Positions 45,595-53,966 of a stretch of 64,000 bases of DNA are shown piece by piece. Within the stretch, counting starts at the first letter, position 1. Every line of letters begins with the position of its first letter. The DNA lies in NCBI RefSeq assembly GCF_900110895.1, contig NZ_FOIQ01000002.1, forward strand, positions 1,810 through 65,809, given 5' to 3'. The DNA is from Prevotella aff. ruminicola Tc2-24. Its GTDB lineage: Bacteria > Bacteroidota > Bacteroidia > Bacteroidales > Bacteroidaceae. Under the pieces are notes generated by a model. The model searched no databases, was not told the DNA's origin, and saw only the letters and a list, made by a program, of their open reading frames with translations. The position numbers were made by a program, and so were the translations under genes.

Positions 45595-46857
45595 ATGAAA
45601 AGATTTCTAACTTTCTTATTTCTCACTCTCCTGACAGTAACAGTAGGAGCACAAAGTCTTTCCGCACTTGACCAACTTAAGGAAAATCCCAGAAAAGCCT
45701 ACGGCACCGACTATCCCTATCAGCAGGAGAACACACAGTTGACAAAAGCCCCCCGTGGCTACAAAGCATTTTATATCAGTCATTATGGTCGTCATGGTTC
45801 CCGTTACTACTGGAACGATATGCTCTACAAGAGCCTTGACAAACTACTTACCACGGCTCATGAGAGAAAACAGCTCACAGCAGAGGGAGAAGCCTTCTAC
45901 GAGAAGTTTGAGGCTGCCAAAGCAGAACTTAGCGCCGGTGTCAGCGAACTGACACAGTTGGGATGGGAACAGCATCAGAGCATCGCCCGTACCATGTATA
46001 ACCGTTTCCCAGAAGTGTTCAAGAAAGGCGGCAACGTGTTTGCCATCGCTTCACTGGCAGGCCGTTGTGTGATCAGTATGTCCGCCTTCTGTCAGGAGCT
46101 TGTACAATGCAATCCCGCCATTGAGGTTCGTGAACAATCGGCTCGCTCCACTCTCGACGGTGTCGCTCCAAACGACCGACAGAATCCCGCCCGTCGAAAG
46201 TTCCCCAAAGCCACGCCACGCTTCGAGAAGAACCGCGCCCAGTTTAAGGATGTCGTTGACACACTGCGACAGGTTGTCATCAAGCGCGTGTTCACCAGCA
46301 CAGAAGGCTTGCAGGTTGATCCGCACCGTCTCGGTGGCGACCTAATCAATCTCTATACCTCATTGCCCAGTATCGGACATGAAGGAATGATGGGTAACAT
46401 CATCACCGACGAGGAGATTGCAGCCCAGTGGGAGACGTCTAATCTGGGAACCTACACTTGGGTGTTCGAACCCCAGTATGAGTCGATTCCCATCCTTGAG
46501 GATATCATCAAGAAGGCAGATGCCGTTCTCAATGGCAGTAGCGACCATATTGCCGACCTCCGTTTCGGACATGACACCTACCTCGGTCCTATGACAGTGC
46601 TGATGGGTATCAACGGCGCCGACCGTGATCCTGAAGACCCTTATGAGGTGAAGAACTGCTACCAGAATTGGGAGACCTGCAAGGCCAGCAATATGCAACT
46701 GATATTCTATCGCAGCAAGAAGAGTGCCGACATTCTCGTGAAGTGCCTGCTCAACGGCTGCGAGGCAAGTCTGCCCGTTCCTACGACCCAGTACCCATAC
46801 TACAAGTGGTCAGACTTCCGCGACTTCTACACGGCACGCTGCAACAGCATCAAGTAA
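45595..46857 (+). CDS. Exported histidine-type acid phosphatase (phytase/MINPP-like)
   Basis: 420 residues. Signal peptide ending TVGAQ; catalytic ISHYGRHGSRYYW (RHG nucleophile His) and a distal DHIADLRFGHDTYLG in place of the HD/HAE acid motif. The branch-2 histidine phosphatase fold cleaves phosphomonoesters, including inositol phosphates, in the periplasm or outside. Its 3' end overlaps the convergent aminotransferase gene by eight bases. Confidence 0.85.
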   Translation: MKRFLTFLFLTLLTVTVGAQSLSALDQLKENPRKAYGTDYPYQQENTQLTKAPRGYKAFYISHYGRHGSRYYWNDMLYKSLDKLLTTAHERKQLTAEGEAFYEKFEAAKAELSAGVSELTQLGWEQHQSIARTMYNRFPEVFKKGGNVFAIASLAGRCVISMSAFCQELVQCNPAIEVREQSARSTLDGVAPNDRQNPARRKFPKATPRFEKNRAQFKDVVDTLRQVVIKRVFTSTEGLQVDPHRLGGDLINLYTSLPSIGHEGMMGNIITDEEIAAQWETSNLGTYTWVFEPQYESIPILEDIIKKADAVLNGSSDHIADLRFGHDTYLGPMTVLMGINGADRDPEDPYEVKNCYQNWETCKASNMQLIFYRSKKSADILVKCLLNGCEASLPVPTTQYPYYKWSDFRDFYTARCNSIK

Positions 46858-48040
46858 AGGGACAAGGGTTTACCACAGTCTCGATACGCTGAAGAGCATC
46901 CATCAGTCGACTACGCGGGCAGGCGATGTTCAGCCGGACATACCCCTCGCCTGTCTCCCGACCGTACATTGTACCGGGGTTAATCCAGACCTTTGCCTCG
47001 GCAAACAGACGGTTGCATAGCTGCTGCGAGGTGATACCCATGGCAGAGACATCCACCCACGGCAGATAGGTTCCCTCCAAGCGGCAGACCTTCCACTGAG
47101 GGATATTTTCTTCGATGAAATCGCGAATCGACTGATAGTTTCCCCAGAGGTATTGGTTCAGTTCGTCGATCCAATCCTCACTCTCGTTATAAGCCGCCTG
47201 TAGCGCCACAATACCGAAAGGATTCACGTCGCACACCTCATTGATATTGATGGCACGGTCGATACGGCGTCGCCATGTGGGATGCGAACAGATGATATTG
47301 GCAATCTGAAGACCAGCGGTATTAAAGCTCTTCGAGGGTGAGTTCATCACCACACAATCGTCTGTGACCGTTCCAAAGGGTACAAACCGATAGCCAGGCA
47401 TGATGAGTTCGCAATGTATCTCGTCGCTCACCACCTTCACACCATGTCGGTGGCAGATGTCGTACATCCGCTGCAGTTCATCTCTTGTCCATACACGACC
47501 CGTAGGGTTATGAGGGTTACAGAGCAGGAAGAGCGTTGTCTTCTCGTCGGCACACTTGCTCTCGAAGTCGATGAAATCGACCTCAAAGCTGTCATCTGCA
47601 GCCTTCAAGGGTGATTCGAGCACTTCACACCCGTTGTTCTTGATACTGGAGAAGAAACAGTTATAGGCCGGCGACAAGATCAGCACCTTCTCGCCAGGCA
47701 TGGTAAGCGCCTTGATGACGCACGACATGGCCGGTACGACAGCCGTCGTGTAGAGCAGCCACTCACGGTGGATATCCCATTGATGACGACGCCGGAACCA
47801 GGCGATGACAGCCTCATAATAACTCTCCGGTACGATGTTGTAGCCAAACACCCCATGCTCGGCCCGTTTCCTGACAGCCTCTTGGATGGCGGGAGCCACC
47901 TTGAAGTCCATATCGGCTACCCACAGGGGAATCATCTCCTTAGACGAGCAACGGTCGTCCGTCTGACAGGGACCTTCCTCATCCCACTTCACGCAGTTGG
48001 TACCCCTGCGCTCTATCAATTCATCGAAATCGTATTTCAT
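46850..48040 (-). CDS. MalY/PatB family PLP-dependent C-S lyase/aminotransferase
   Basis: 396 residues, fold type I. The PLP lysine is in NSPSKSFNTAGLQIAN and the DEIH motif in VVSDEIHCELI; N-terminal IPLWVADMDFKV is a MalY/PatB hallmark. Likely cystathionine beta-lyase activity (cystathionine to homocysteine, pyruvate and ammonia). Its ATG overlaps the stop of the DUF3737 gene, so the two are coupled. Confidence 0.88.
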   Translation of the reverse strand: MKYDFDELIERRGTNCVKWDEEGPCQTDDRCSSKEMIPLWVADMDFKVAPAIQEAVRKRAEHGVFGYNIVPESYYEAVIAWFRRRHQWDIHREWLLYTTAVVPAMSCVIKALTMPGEKVLILSPAYNCFFSSIKNNGCEVLESPLKAADDSFEVDFIDFESKCADEKTTLFLLCNPHNPTGRVWTRDELQRMYDICHRHGVKVVSDEIHCELIMPGYRFVPFGTVTDDCVVMNSPSKSFNTAGLQIANIICSHPTWRRRIDRAININEVCDVNPFGIVALQAAYNESEDWIDELNQYLWGNYQSIRDFIEENIPQWKVCRLEGTYLPWVDVSAMGITSQQLCNRLFAEAKVWINPGTMYGRETGEGYVRLNIACPRSRLMDALQRIETVVNPCPFT

Positions 48041-48882
48041 GCCCTTATCTCTATGATACAGTTATTCGGCTGACGGACATTCTCATCAATCGTGACACTA
48101 CCGATGGAATCGGCAATAATATGTCCACTCGTCGGGTTCTTGATATTCTCAATATGCCCTCTGATGTCGGCCTCAACGGTAGAATACTCAAACATACGGT
48201 CGCAGGCAGCATCAATGGTACAATTCTCCAACACAAGGTTCTGGGTGTAGCAGAGCAACTGCTCACCTGCCAGATGACAGTTCACGAGGCGTACGTTCTT
48301 CGAGTGCCATGCCAGATACTCACCATCGAGTACCGAGTCATAGACGGTAACGTTCTCGCACTCCCAGAACGAGTCCTTCGTCAGGATCTTGGCATTGTGC
48401 ACCTCCACATTCTTACAGTACTGGAATACATACTTCGCATCGCTCTCCAGACCATCGACATAGATATTCTGCGAGAACATGAACGGATAGGTGCCTCCGT
48501 GCAGTCTCACGTTCTTGATTCTGAGACCATTGACTTTCCAGAATGTCTCGTCGGCATCTGTAATCTCAACATTCTCAAGTTCCAGGTTTCTCATCTCACG
48601 GAAGAATTTCGGACCGTCAATACGTGAGTTCTTCATCACCATATCATTGGTGTACCAAACAGCAGAACGGGAACCGAGGGCGAAATAGCAATTCTCAATA
48701 TAAGCCCCATCGACATGCCACCAAGGATACTTTCCATAGAACTTACACCCATAAGCCTCGATGTTACGGCATTGTTTGATTCCGCTCTCTCCGTCCTCGA
48801 TAGTGATATTCTCAATTCTCAGATCGTGTTGTGCGAATAGCGGGCGTTCTCCACCGAATTTCTTGTCTTTTATCAGTTCCAT
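48037..48882 (-). CDS. DUF3737 family right-handed beta-helix-like protein
   Basis: 281 residues from ATG 48882 (an upstream ATG at 48945 would span the promoter). Consists of short repeats alternating N/D-containing turns and beta strands (LRIENITIEDG, AYIENCYFALG, LELENVEITDA, NVRLVNCHLAG), a pentapeptide or beta-helix-like pattern. Matches DUF3737 as I recall it. No signal peptide. Function unknown; coupling to the MalY/PatB gene is the only clue. Confidence 0.82.
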   Translation of the reverse strand: MELIKDKKFGGERPLFAQHDLRIENITIEDGESGIKQCRNIEAYGCKFYGKYPWWHVDGAYIENCYFALGSRSAVWYTNDMVMKNSRIDGPKFFREMRNLELENVEITDADETFWKVNGLRIKNVRLHGGTYPFMFSQNIYVDGLESDAKYVFQYCKNVEVHNAKILTKDSFWECENVTVYDSVLDGEYLAWHSKNVRLVNCHLAGEQLLCYTQNLVLENCTIDAACDRMFEYSTVEADIRGHIENIKNPTSGHIIADSIGSVTIDENVRQPNNCIIEIRA

Positions 48883-48909
48883 GTCTGTGTCTGTTATATG
48901 ATGTGTCTG

Positions 48910-48917
48910 CAAAGATA
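48910..48917 (-). promoter_or_regulatory. DUF3737-patB operon -7 element
   Basis: TATCTTTG followed by CAG on the minus strand, about 27 bases before ATG 48882; it decides that start. Confidence 0.6.
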
Positions 48918-48982
48918 CGAAGAAAAATCCGTAACCGGCATACACCGATTACGGATTATCTTATCTATTTAAATGTTTTTAA

Positions 48983-51799
48983 TTACTTTTCCGGCATCAT
49001 GACAATCTCCGCATGGTTTCCTGCACTCACAAGGTCAGCTAGGAACTTCTGGAGTTTCTCTGGAGTGAGCGATTTCACTGTCTCCTCGTAGCCTGTCTGC
49101 AGATCTACACCCTCGGCAGTCCACTCTGTCAGCACATTCATCCAGTGCCCGTTCTCACGGGCATTGTCCTGAGCCTGTTTGAGCATGATCTCCTTGACGG
49201 CATTGAGATCTTCGTCGGCAATCTTCTGAGTGGCTTCTACCACGAACTTCACCATCAGGTCGCGAGCTATCTGCATCTTATCCGGGTTCGTCGGAGCCGC
49301 AGCATTGAGCATGAACACAGGACGACTGCCGTTCAGATCAATTCTTCCGCCGGCACCAACACCATAGACAGCACTCTCCTCTTCACGGATGGTACGTTCG
49401 TAGACTCGTGTAAGCACCTGTGAAACAGCATTGAGCATCACCTTATTCTCGAGGGTATATGCCATATCTTCGTTCAGCCATATCTCTCTGACCTGAGCCT
49501 GCGGAGTCTCCATCTTCTTCGAGAATTGGTTGACTTTCTCTCCCTTGAAGAAGGTACGGATATCACGGACATGTCCGAAATCCCTAGAGCCACCAGGCAA
49601 ACTGGCGATATACTGCTCTATGAGTGTACGGATCTGCTGCTCGTCGAAGTTACCGATAATGGTATAGATAAACTGTCCTCCATGGCCATAAAGCTGCTTC
49701 AGAATCTGGAGCGTACGGTCGTAATCGAACTGTGAGAGCTCCTCAACCTCCGGGGTCACATAAAATCTATTTCCACAGTGCAAGGTGCTCTCTACTGAGT
49801 CTTTGAACACCAGATCATGGTTCAGGCTCTTATTGCCAAACACAGTCTTCGCCTGATTGATAAACGCTGCCACCGATTTCTCATCCTTGTTGATATTCGT
49901 CATCGTCAGATAAGTGAGTTGGAAGAGAGTCTCCAGATCCTTTGGAGTGGAACGACCAGAGATATACTGACGATCCTCATCAATACTGAGACTTACACTT
50001 GCCTGCTTGCCAGCTAAGGCTTTGTCGAGTTCAGACTTCGTGAAGTTTCCGAGACCACTAAACATCGCAACTGTACTAGCAAAGTCCACGTTTATCGGAT
50101 CTGTATCGACGAAGAGCGATGCACCACCCTTGGCCTCAGCTTGCATCATCACCTCATTATCCTTGAAGTCGGTCTTCTTCAGGATTACACGGGCACCGTT
50201 CGAGAGTGTCAGCTCTTTATAGCCAAGGGTCTTATTCTCGGTCTCTTTCACGATTTGTCCCTTGACGGGAAGATCAGCAATCAGAGGTTCCTCCTTCACG
50301 TTGTCCACCCAAGCGGTCAGTGTCTCAGCATGGACAGCATCGACGCCAGCCTTCATCTCCTCGGCTGTCACGAAGACATTACCTTCCTTCTCCTGTTGCA
50401 TATAAAATGCCAGCAGGTTCTTGTCGTTTTCCGGTATCATCTGTCGGATCACCTGATTCACGATGTCGACTGGCAGTTGCTGAGCCAGCGCACTGATTAT
50501 CTGGTAACGCTCCTCAAGCGAGGGAATGGGCGTCTGCTCCAGATAGTTCTCAATATACTCATTGGCGTACTCCGCGTTCTTTCGCTTATCACGGTTGTCA
50601 TAGTCCCTCTCCAGCGCACTCAGGTAGTCGGCCTTAGCGCGGGCGTATTCCGTTGCCGTAAAACCAAATTCCCGGGCACGGAGAATCTCACGCTCCAAAC
50701 TCTTTAGGGTCTCTATCTCCTGACCATGCTTAGACACACCGATTAGTGTCACAGCATCCTTCGTACGGACAACATTACCAAGTTTTCCGTTCTGGACAAT
50801 AGCCTGAAGATATGGACATTCCGGCTGCTGTGAGATCTCATCAAGACGGGCACCGAGCATCCGGCATACCAGATTGCACAGATAATCAGTTACAAGATAG
50901 GCCGCCGTTTTCTTGACGGCTACGGGCATCACATCACGTTTGATACCTATACGCAGTATGGGATATGGCAGTTCCTTATCCTTCTCTGCCACGAAAATCG
51001 GCTGCTCATTGTCGGGCACCAGTTCGTCGACGACCTGTGCGGCATCGGGAGCCACCTTAATATCAGAGAAGAGTTTCTTGATCAGATTCTCGGTATAGTC
51101 TACGTCGATATCGCCAACGACGACCAGAGCCTGATTATCTGGGCGATACCATTTCCTGTAATAGGCCTCCAGTTCTTCGGGCTTGAAATTATCCACAACC
51201 TCCATCGTGCCAATCGGCATACGGTAGCCATACTTCGACCCTTGGAACAGCGTCGGCAGGGCACGCTCCAACATACGATCTGCCGCTGCCGTACGATATC
51301 GGTATTCGTTATGAATCACATCACGCTCCTTCTCAATCTCCTCCGGGGTGATGGTGATGCCACTTGACCAGTCACGTAACACCAGCATACAAGAGTCGAG
51401 AGCCGACTGGCGCTCTGTTGACACATCGGCCACATAATAAACAGTTCGGTCGAAAGAAGTATAGGCATTCAGACTACGGCCATACTCTACACCTATTGTC
51501 TGCAGATACTCTATCATCTTCCCTGTGGGGAAATGTTCTGAGCCATTGAAGGCCATGTGCTCCAAGAAGTGAGCCAGTCCACGCTGGGTGTCTTCCTCCT
51601 GCACGGAACCGACTCGCTGGGCGATGTAAAAATTCGCCTTCTTCTCCGGTGTATTGTTGTAACGCAGATAATAAGTCAGTCCGTTGTCAAGCTTACCGAC
51701 ACGCACTTCCTTGTCTGTAGGGAGTTCTGGCATCTGCTGAGCAGACACCGTTCCGACCATCAGCAGCATCGCTGCTACAAAAAATTTTGTTATTCTCAT
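48983..51799 (-). CDS. M16 family zinc peptidase (pitrilysin/PqqL-like)
   Basis: 938 residues: signal peptide ending TVSAQ, then two M16 halves. The inverted zinc motif HxxEH is in LAHFLEHMAFNGSEHF with the distal Glu in the EEIEKERDVIHNEY region. Large exported M16 peptidases of Bacteroidetes act in the periplasm, degrading peptides. Monocistronic with promoter TATCTTTG at 51835-51842. Confidence 0.92.
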   Translation of the reverse strand: MRITKFFVAAMLLMVGTVSAQQMPELPTDKEVRVGKLDNGLTYYLRYNNTPEKKANFYIAQRVGSVQEEDTQRGLAHFLEHMAFNGSEHFPTGKMIEYLQTIGVEYGRSLNAYTSFDRTVYYVADVSTERQSALDSCMLVLRDWSSGITITPEEIEKERDVIHNEYRYRTAAADRMLERALPTLFQGSKYGYRMPIGTMEVVDNFKPEELEAYYRKWYRPDNQALVVVGDIDVDYTENLIKKLFSDIKVAPDAAQVVDELVPDNEQPIFVAEKDKELPYPILRIGIKRDVMPVAVKKTAAYLVTDYLCNLVCRMLGARLDEISQQPECPYLQAIVQNGKLGNVVRTKDAVTLIGVSKHGQEIETLKSLEREILRAREFGFTATEYARAKADYLSALERDYDNRDKRKNAEYANEYIENYLEQTPIPSLEERYQIISALAQQLPVDIVNQVIRQMIPENDKNLLAFYMQQEKEGNVFVTAEEMKAGVDAVHAETLTAWVDNVKEEPLIADLPVKGQIVKETENKTLGYKELTLSNGARVILKKTDFKDNEVMMQAEAKGGASLFVDTDPINVDFASTVAMFSGLGNFTKSELDKALAGKQASVSLSIDEDRQYISGRSTPKDLETLFQLTYLTMTNINKDEKSVAAFINQAKTVFGNKSLNHDLVFKDSVESTLHCGNRFYVTPEVEELSQFDYDRTLQILKQLYGHGGQFIYTIIGNFDEQQIRTLIEQYIASLPGGSRDFGHVRDIRTFFKGEKVNQFSKKMETPQAQVREIWLNEDMAYTLENKVMLNAVSQVLTRVYERTIREEESAVYGVGAGGRIDLNGSRPVFMLNAAAPTNPDKMQIARDLMVKFVVEATQKIADEDLNAVKEIMLKQAQDNARENGHWMNVLTEWTAEGVDLQTGYEETVKSLTPEKLQKFLADLVSAGNHAEIVMMPEK

Positions 51800-51834
51800 A
51801 TTGTTTGAGGTTTAGTTGATTATCTTTTCGGTTG

Positions 51835-51842
51835 CAAAGATA
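51835..51842 (-). promoter_or_regulatory. M16 peptidase -7 element
   Basis: TATCTTTG followed by CA on the minus strand. Confidence 0.55.
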
Positions 51843-51959
51843 CAGTTTTTTCTTAACAATATAGGGTTTCACAGGTTATCTTTAGAGAAAAAAGCCACAG
51901 GCACACGAGTAACGTATATCCTGTGGCAAAACTCAATATGTTAATAAGAGAGAGAAAGA

Positions 51960-52454
51960 CTACTTGTTAGCAAACAGCATATTATCGACAGACTCCATCA
52001 CGAGCATACTACTCAGGAGATACATATTATCCTGTGTCTCATTCATCCGATAGGTCTTCACAGATGTGAGACAGGGAGCCATTGAACGATAGAGCGTCAC
52101 CTCGGAAGGAAGCGTGTAACACTGTCTGGCAGCATCCCAGTGGCTCACCTCCACATTGTATCCATTCTTATAATATTTATACGTGAGGCGGCTGTCCCTG
52201 GTCCAGTTCTGAGTTGCATCATCCCAGCGAAGCATCTCCTTATTCACCAGTCGATCCTGCTCGTCGTACTCATAGCGGTACTCCATCTTATGGACCATCT
52301 GATGGTCGGCATCCTGTTCATACACCTCAATCTTATTAATGACTCCGTCCTCCATGTCTGCATTGTACATGTAGTTCACGTCAACGTTGCTGATTGCATT
52401 GAAGTACATCGTGAGTACTGTTGCTGCGGTGATGATTGTCTCCATATTACTCAT
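51960..52454 (-). CDS. Small protein resembling DUF3836
   Basis: 164 residues. A weak N-terminal hydrophobic stretch (IITAATVLTMYFNAI) may be a signal. The body has MEYRYEYDEQDRLVNKEM and WTRDSRLTYKYY, alternating Y/E/D-rich strands like the DUF3836 proteins of Prevotella and Bacteroides. Function unknown. Promoter TATCTTTG at 52508-52515 on the minus strand. Confidence 0.65.
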   Translation of the reverse strand: MSNMETIITAATVLTMYFNAISNVDVNYMYNADMEDGVINKIEVYEQDADHQMVHKMEYRYEYDEQDRLVNKEMLRWDDATQNWTRDSRLTYKYYKNGYNVEVSHWDAARQCYTLPSEVTLYRSMAPCLTSVKTYRMNETQDNMYLLSSMLVMESVDNMLFANK

Positions 52455-52507
52455 TTTTTTGAGATTATTACTTTATTTCTTATCAGTTTTATGTCCTTTC
52501 GACGTTG

Positions 52508-52515
52508 CAAAGATA
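52508..52515 (-). promoter_or_regulatory. -7 element of the DUF3836-like gene
   Basis: TATCTTTG followed by CA on the minus strand. Confidence 0.55.
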
Positions 52516-52651
52516 CGACCGTTCTCCGGTAACTAATGTTATGCGAATGTTATCATTAGGTTAAATCCAAGCTTAATGTTAACAAATCGTAAAATCCCTC
52601 TATTCCTATGCAGTCTTTTTATACAACACTACACTATATAATAAAAAGAAC

Positions 52652-52659
52652 TAAATTTG
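52652..52659 (+). promoter_or_regulatory. -7 element of the sigma-barrel locus
   Basis: TAAATTTG followed by CA, 20 bases before ATG 52680. It lies inside the upstream open frame, supporting the later start. Confidence 0.6.
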
Positions 52660-52679
52660 CAACATTAAATGATACAGTT

Positions 52680-53957
52680 ATGAAGAAACTTAGTATGCTT
52701 TTGGTAATCACGCTGATGATGTCAGGACTGTCAGTCCTGACGGGTTGTTCATCAAACGACGATGACATGTCGCCGACAGACAGATGGCCGGGTCTTACGC
52801 TCACAAGAGATCCTGAGAAACAAGAAGCGAAAACCGTTATCAAATATTTTGAAAGAAGCGGCCTCAAGCTGCATGTGGTTGACCTTACAGAGCGATATAC
52901 AGATGCCTTATACGCACTTGAATACAAAGCCAAATCCGTACCCGTGAATCATGTCCTACTAGAGAATCTCCCTCCTTCCATCCAGACAATGGTCATGCAA
53001 TGGGGGGAAAATGGACTCACGAAAGTATTCCGTTTGGAGTATCAAGGAGAGACTTACTATGATATAAGTAATTTTCTCCAAAGTTCCATGATCAATATTT
53101 ACGACGCAGAAGGAAACGCGCTTGGTCCTGGTTCCGCATCTTACAGCACGCTTATAAATGAGGCCCAGATCCGCTGCATCCTTGTATTAGACACAGAGAT
53201 TGTAAAAAGCGCGGAGAACGCACCCAACTATTTAATAGGTTTCTGGCAGAACGATTGGCAACACATGATCCATGATAACATACAGGACATCAGGATTCTC
53301 TATCCAGATCTTTCCTTTTGTATCACGGAGGTGATTTGTTTCCGTGCAGACGGTACAGGATATCTGCGTACTGTCAAAACCAACAAGAACGGGAGCAGCG
53401 AGATCGCTCTCGATCCCTTCCACTATGAGCTGACCGACTACCATGGCGGTGAGCAATACGGATATCACGGCTATTACTATAAATGCTATTTCCAGGCAGG
53501 AGACGTTATCGAGTATCAGGCACGCTCTTTCGACAATATGCAGACGCTGGTCTCACATAATATGCTTGAATGTTATCCCTGGTTTAAACAAGCGAACGAC
53601 CCATTCGAATCACAGGAGGTGAATGCCGGACAGAAATATGGTGTACCCGCAAGAGACAACGACAGTCCTATCGTAGGCAGATGGACAGGAGGAGAATATA
53701 GCAATGTTCTCATGAAGGACATCTTCACAACATGGGTCTTCCGCTCAGACAATACAGGTTACAGTCTCAGGGGCGACGAATACGACGAGTCTTTCGCCTA
53801 TACCGTCACTTATAATGGTTCTAAAGCCAATGTTACGATTTACAAATACAACACAGGTCTTTTCGACAACGAGATTAATGGTACAACCATCAATGCCACG
53901 TTCAACGGTGATGGTCTGGAGTTAGAAGGCTGGGGCAGCTACAGTAGGCAAGAATAA
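52680..53957 (+). CDS. Lipoprotein heading the sigma-barrel fusion locus
   Basis: 425 residues from ATG 52680. Signal peptide with lipobox VLTGC followed by SSNDDD. The middle is beta-rich and unrecognised; the last ~90 residues (IVGRWTGGEYSNVL, WVFRSDNTGYSLRGDE) look lipocalin-like. The next gene, the sigma-TM-barrel fusion, starts nine bases after the stop, so they form an operon. A sensor or target of the sigma pathway is inferred. Confidence 0.7.
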   Translation: MKKLSMLLVITLMMSGLSVLTGCSSNDDDMSPTDRWPGLTLTRDPEKQEAKTVIKYFERSGLKLHVVDLTERYTDALYALEYKAKSVPVNHVLLENLPPSIQTMVMQWGENGLTKVFRLEYQGETYYDISNFLQSSMINIYDAEGNALGPGSASYSTLINEAQIRCILVLDTEIVKSAENAPNYLIGFWQNDWQHMIHDNIQDIRILYPDLSFCITEVICFRADGTGYLRTVKTNKNGSSEIALDPFHYELTDYHGGEQYGYHGYYYKCYFQAGDVIEYQARSFDNMQTLVSHNMLECYPWFKQANDPFESQEVNAGQKYGVPARDNDSPIVGRWTGGEYSNVLMKDIFTTWVFRSDNTGYSLRGDEYDESFAYTVTYNGSKANVTIYKYNTGLFDNEINGTTINATFNGDGLELEGWGSYSRQE

Positions 53958-53966
53958 GCAACAAGA

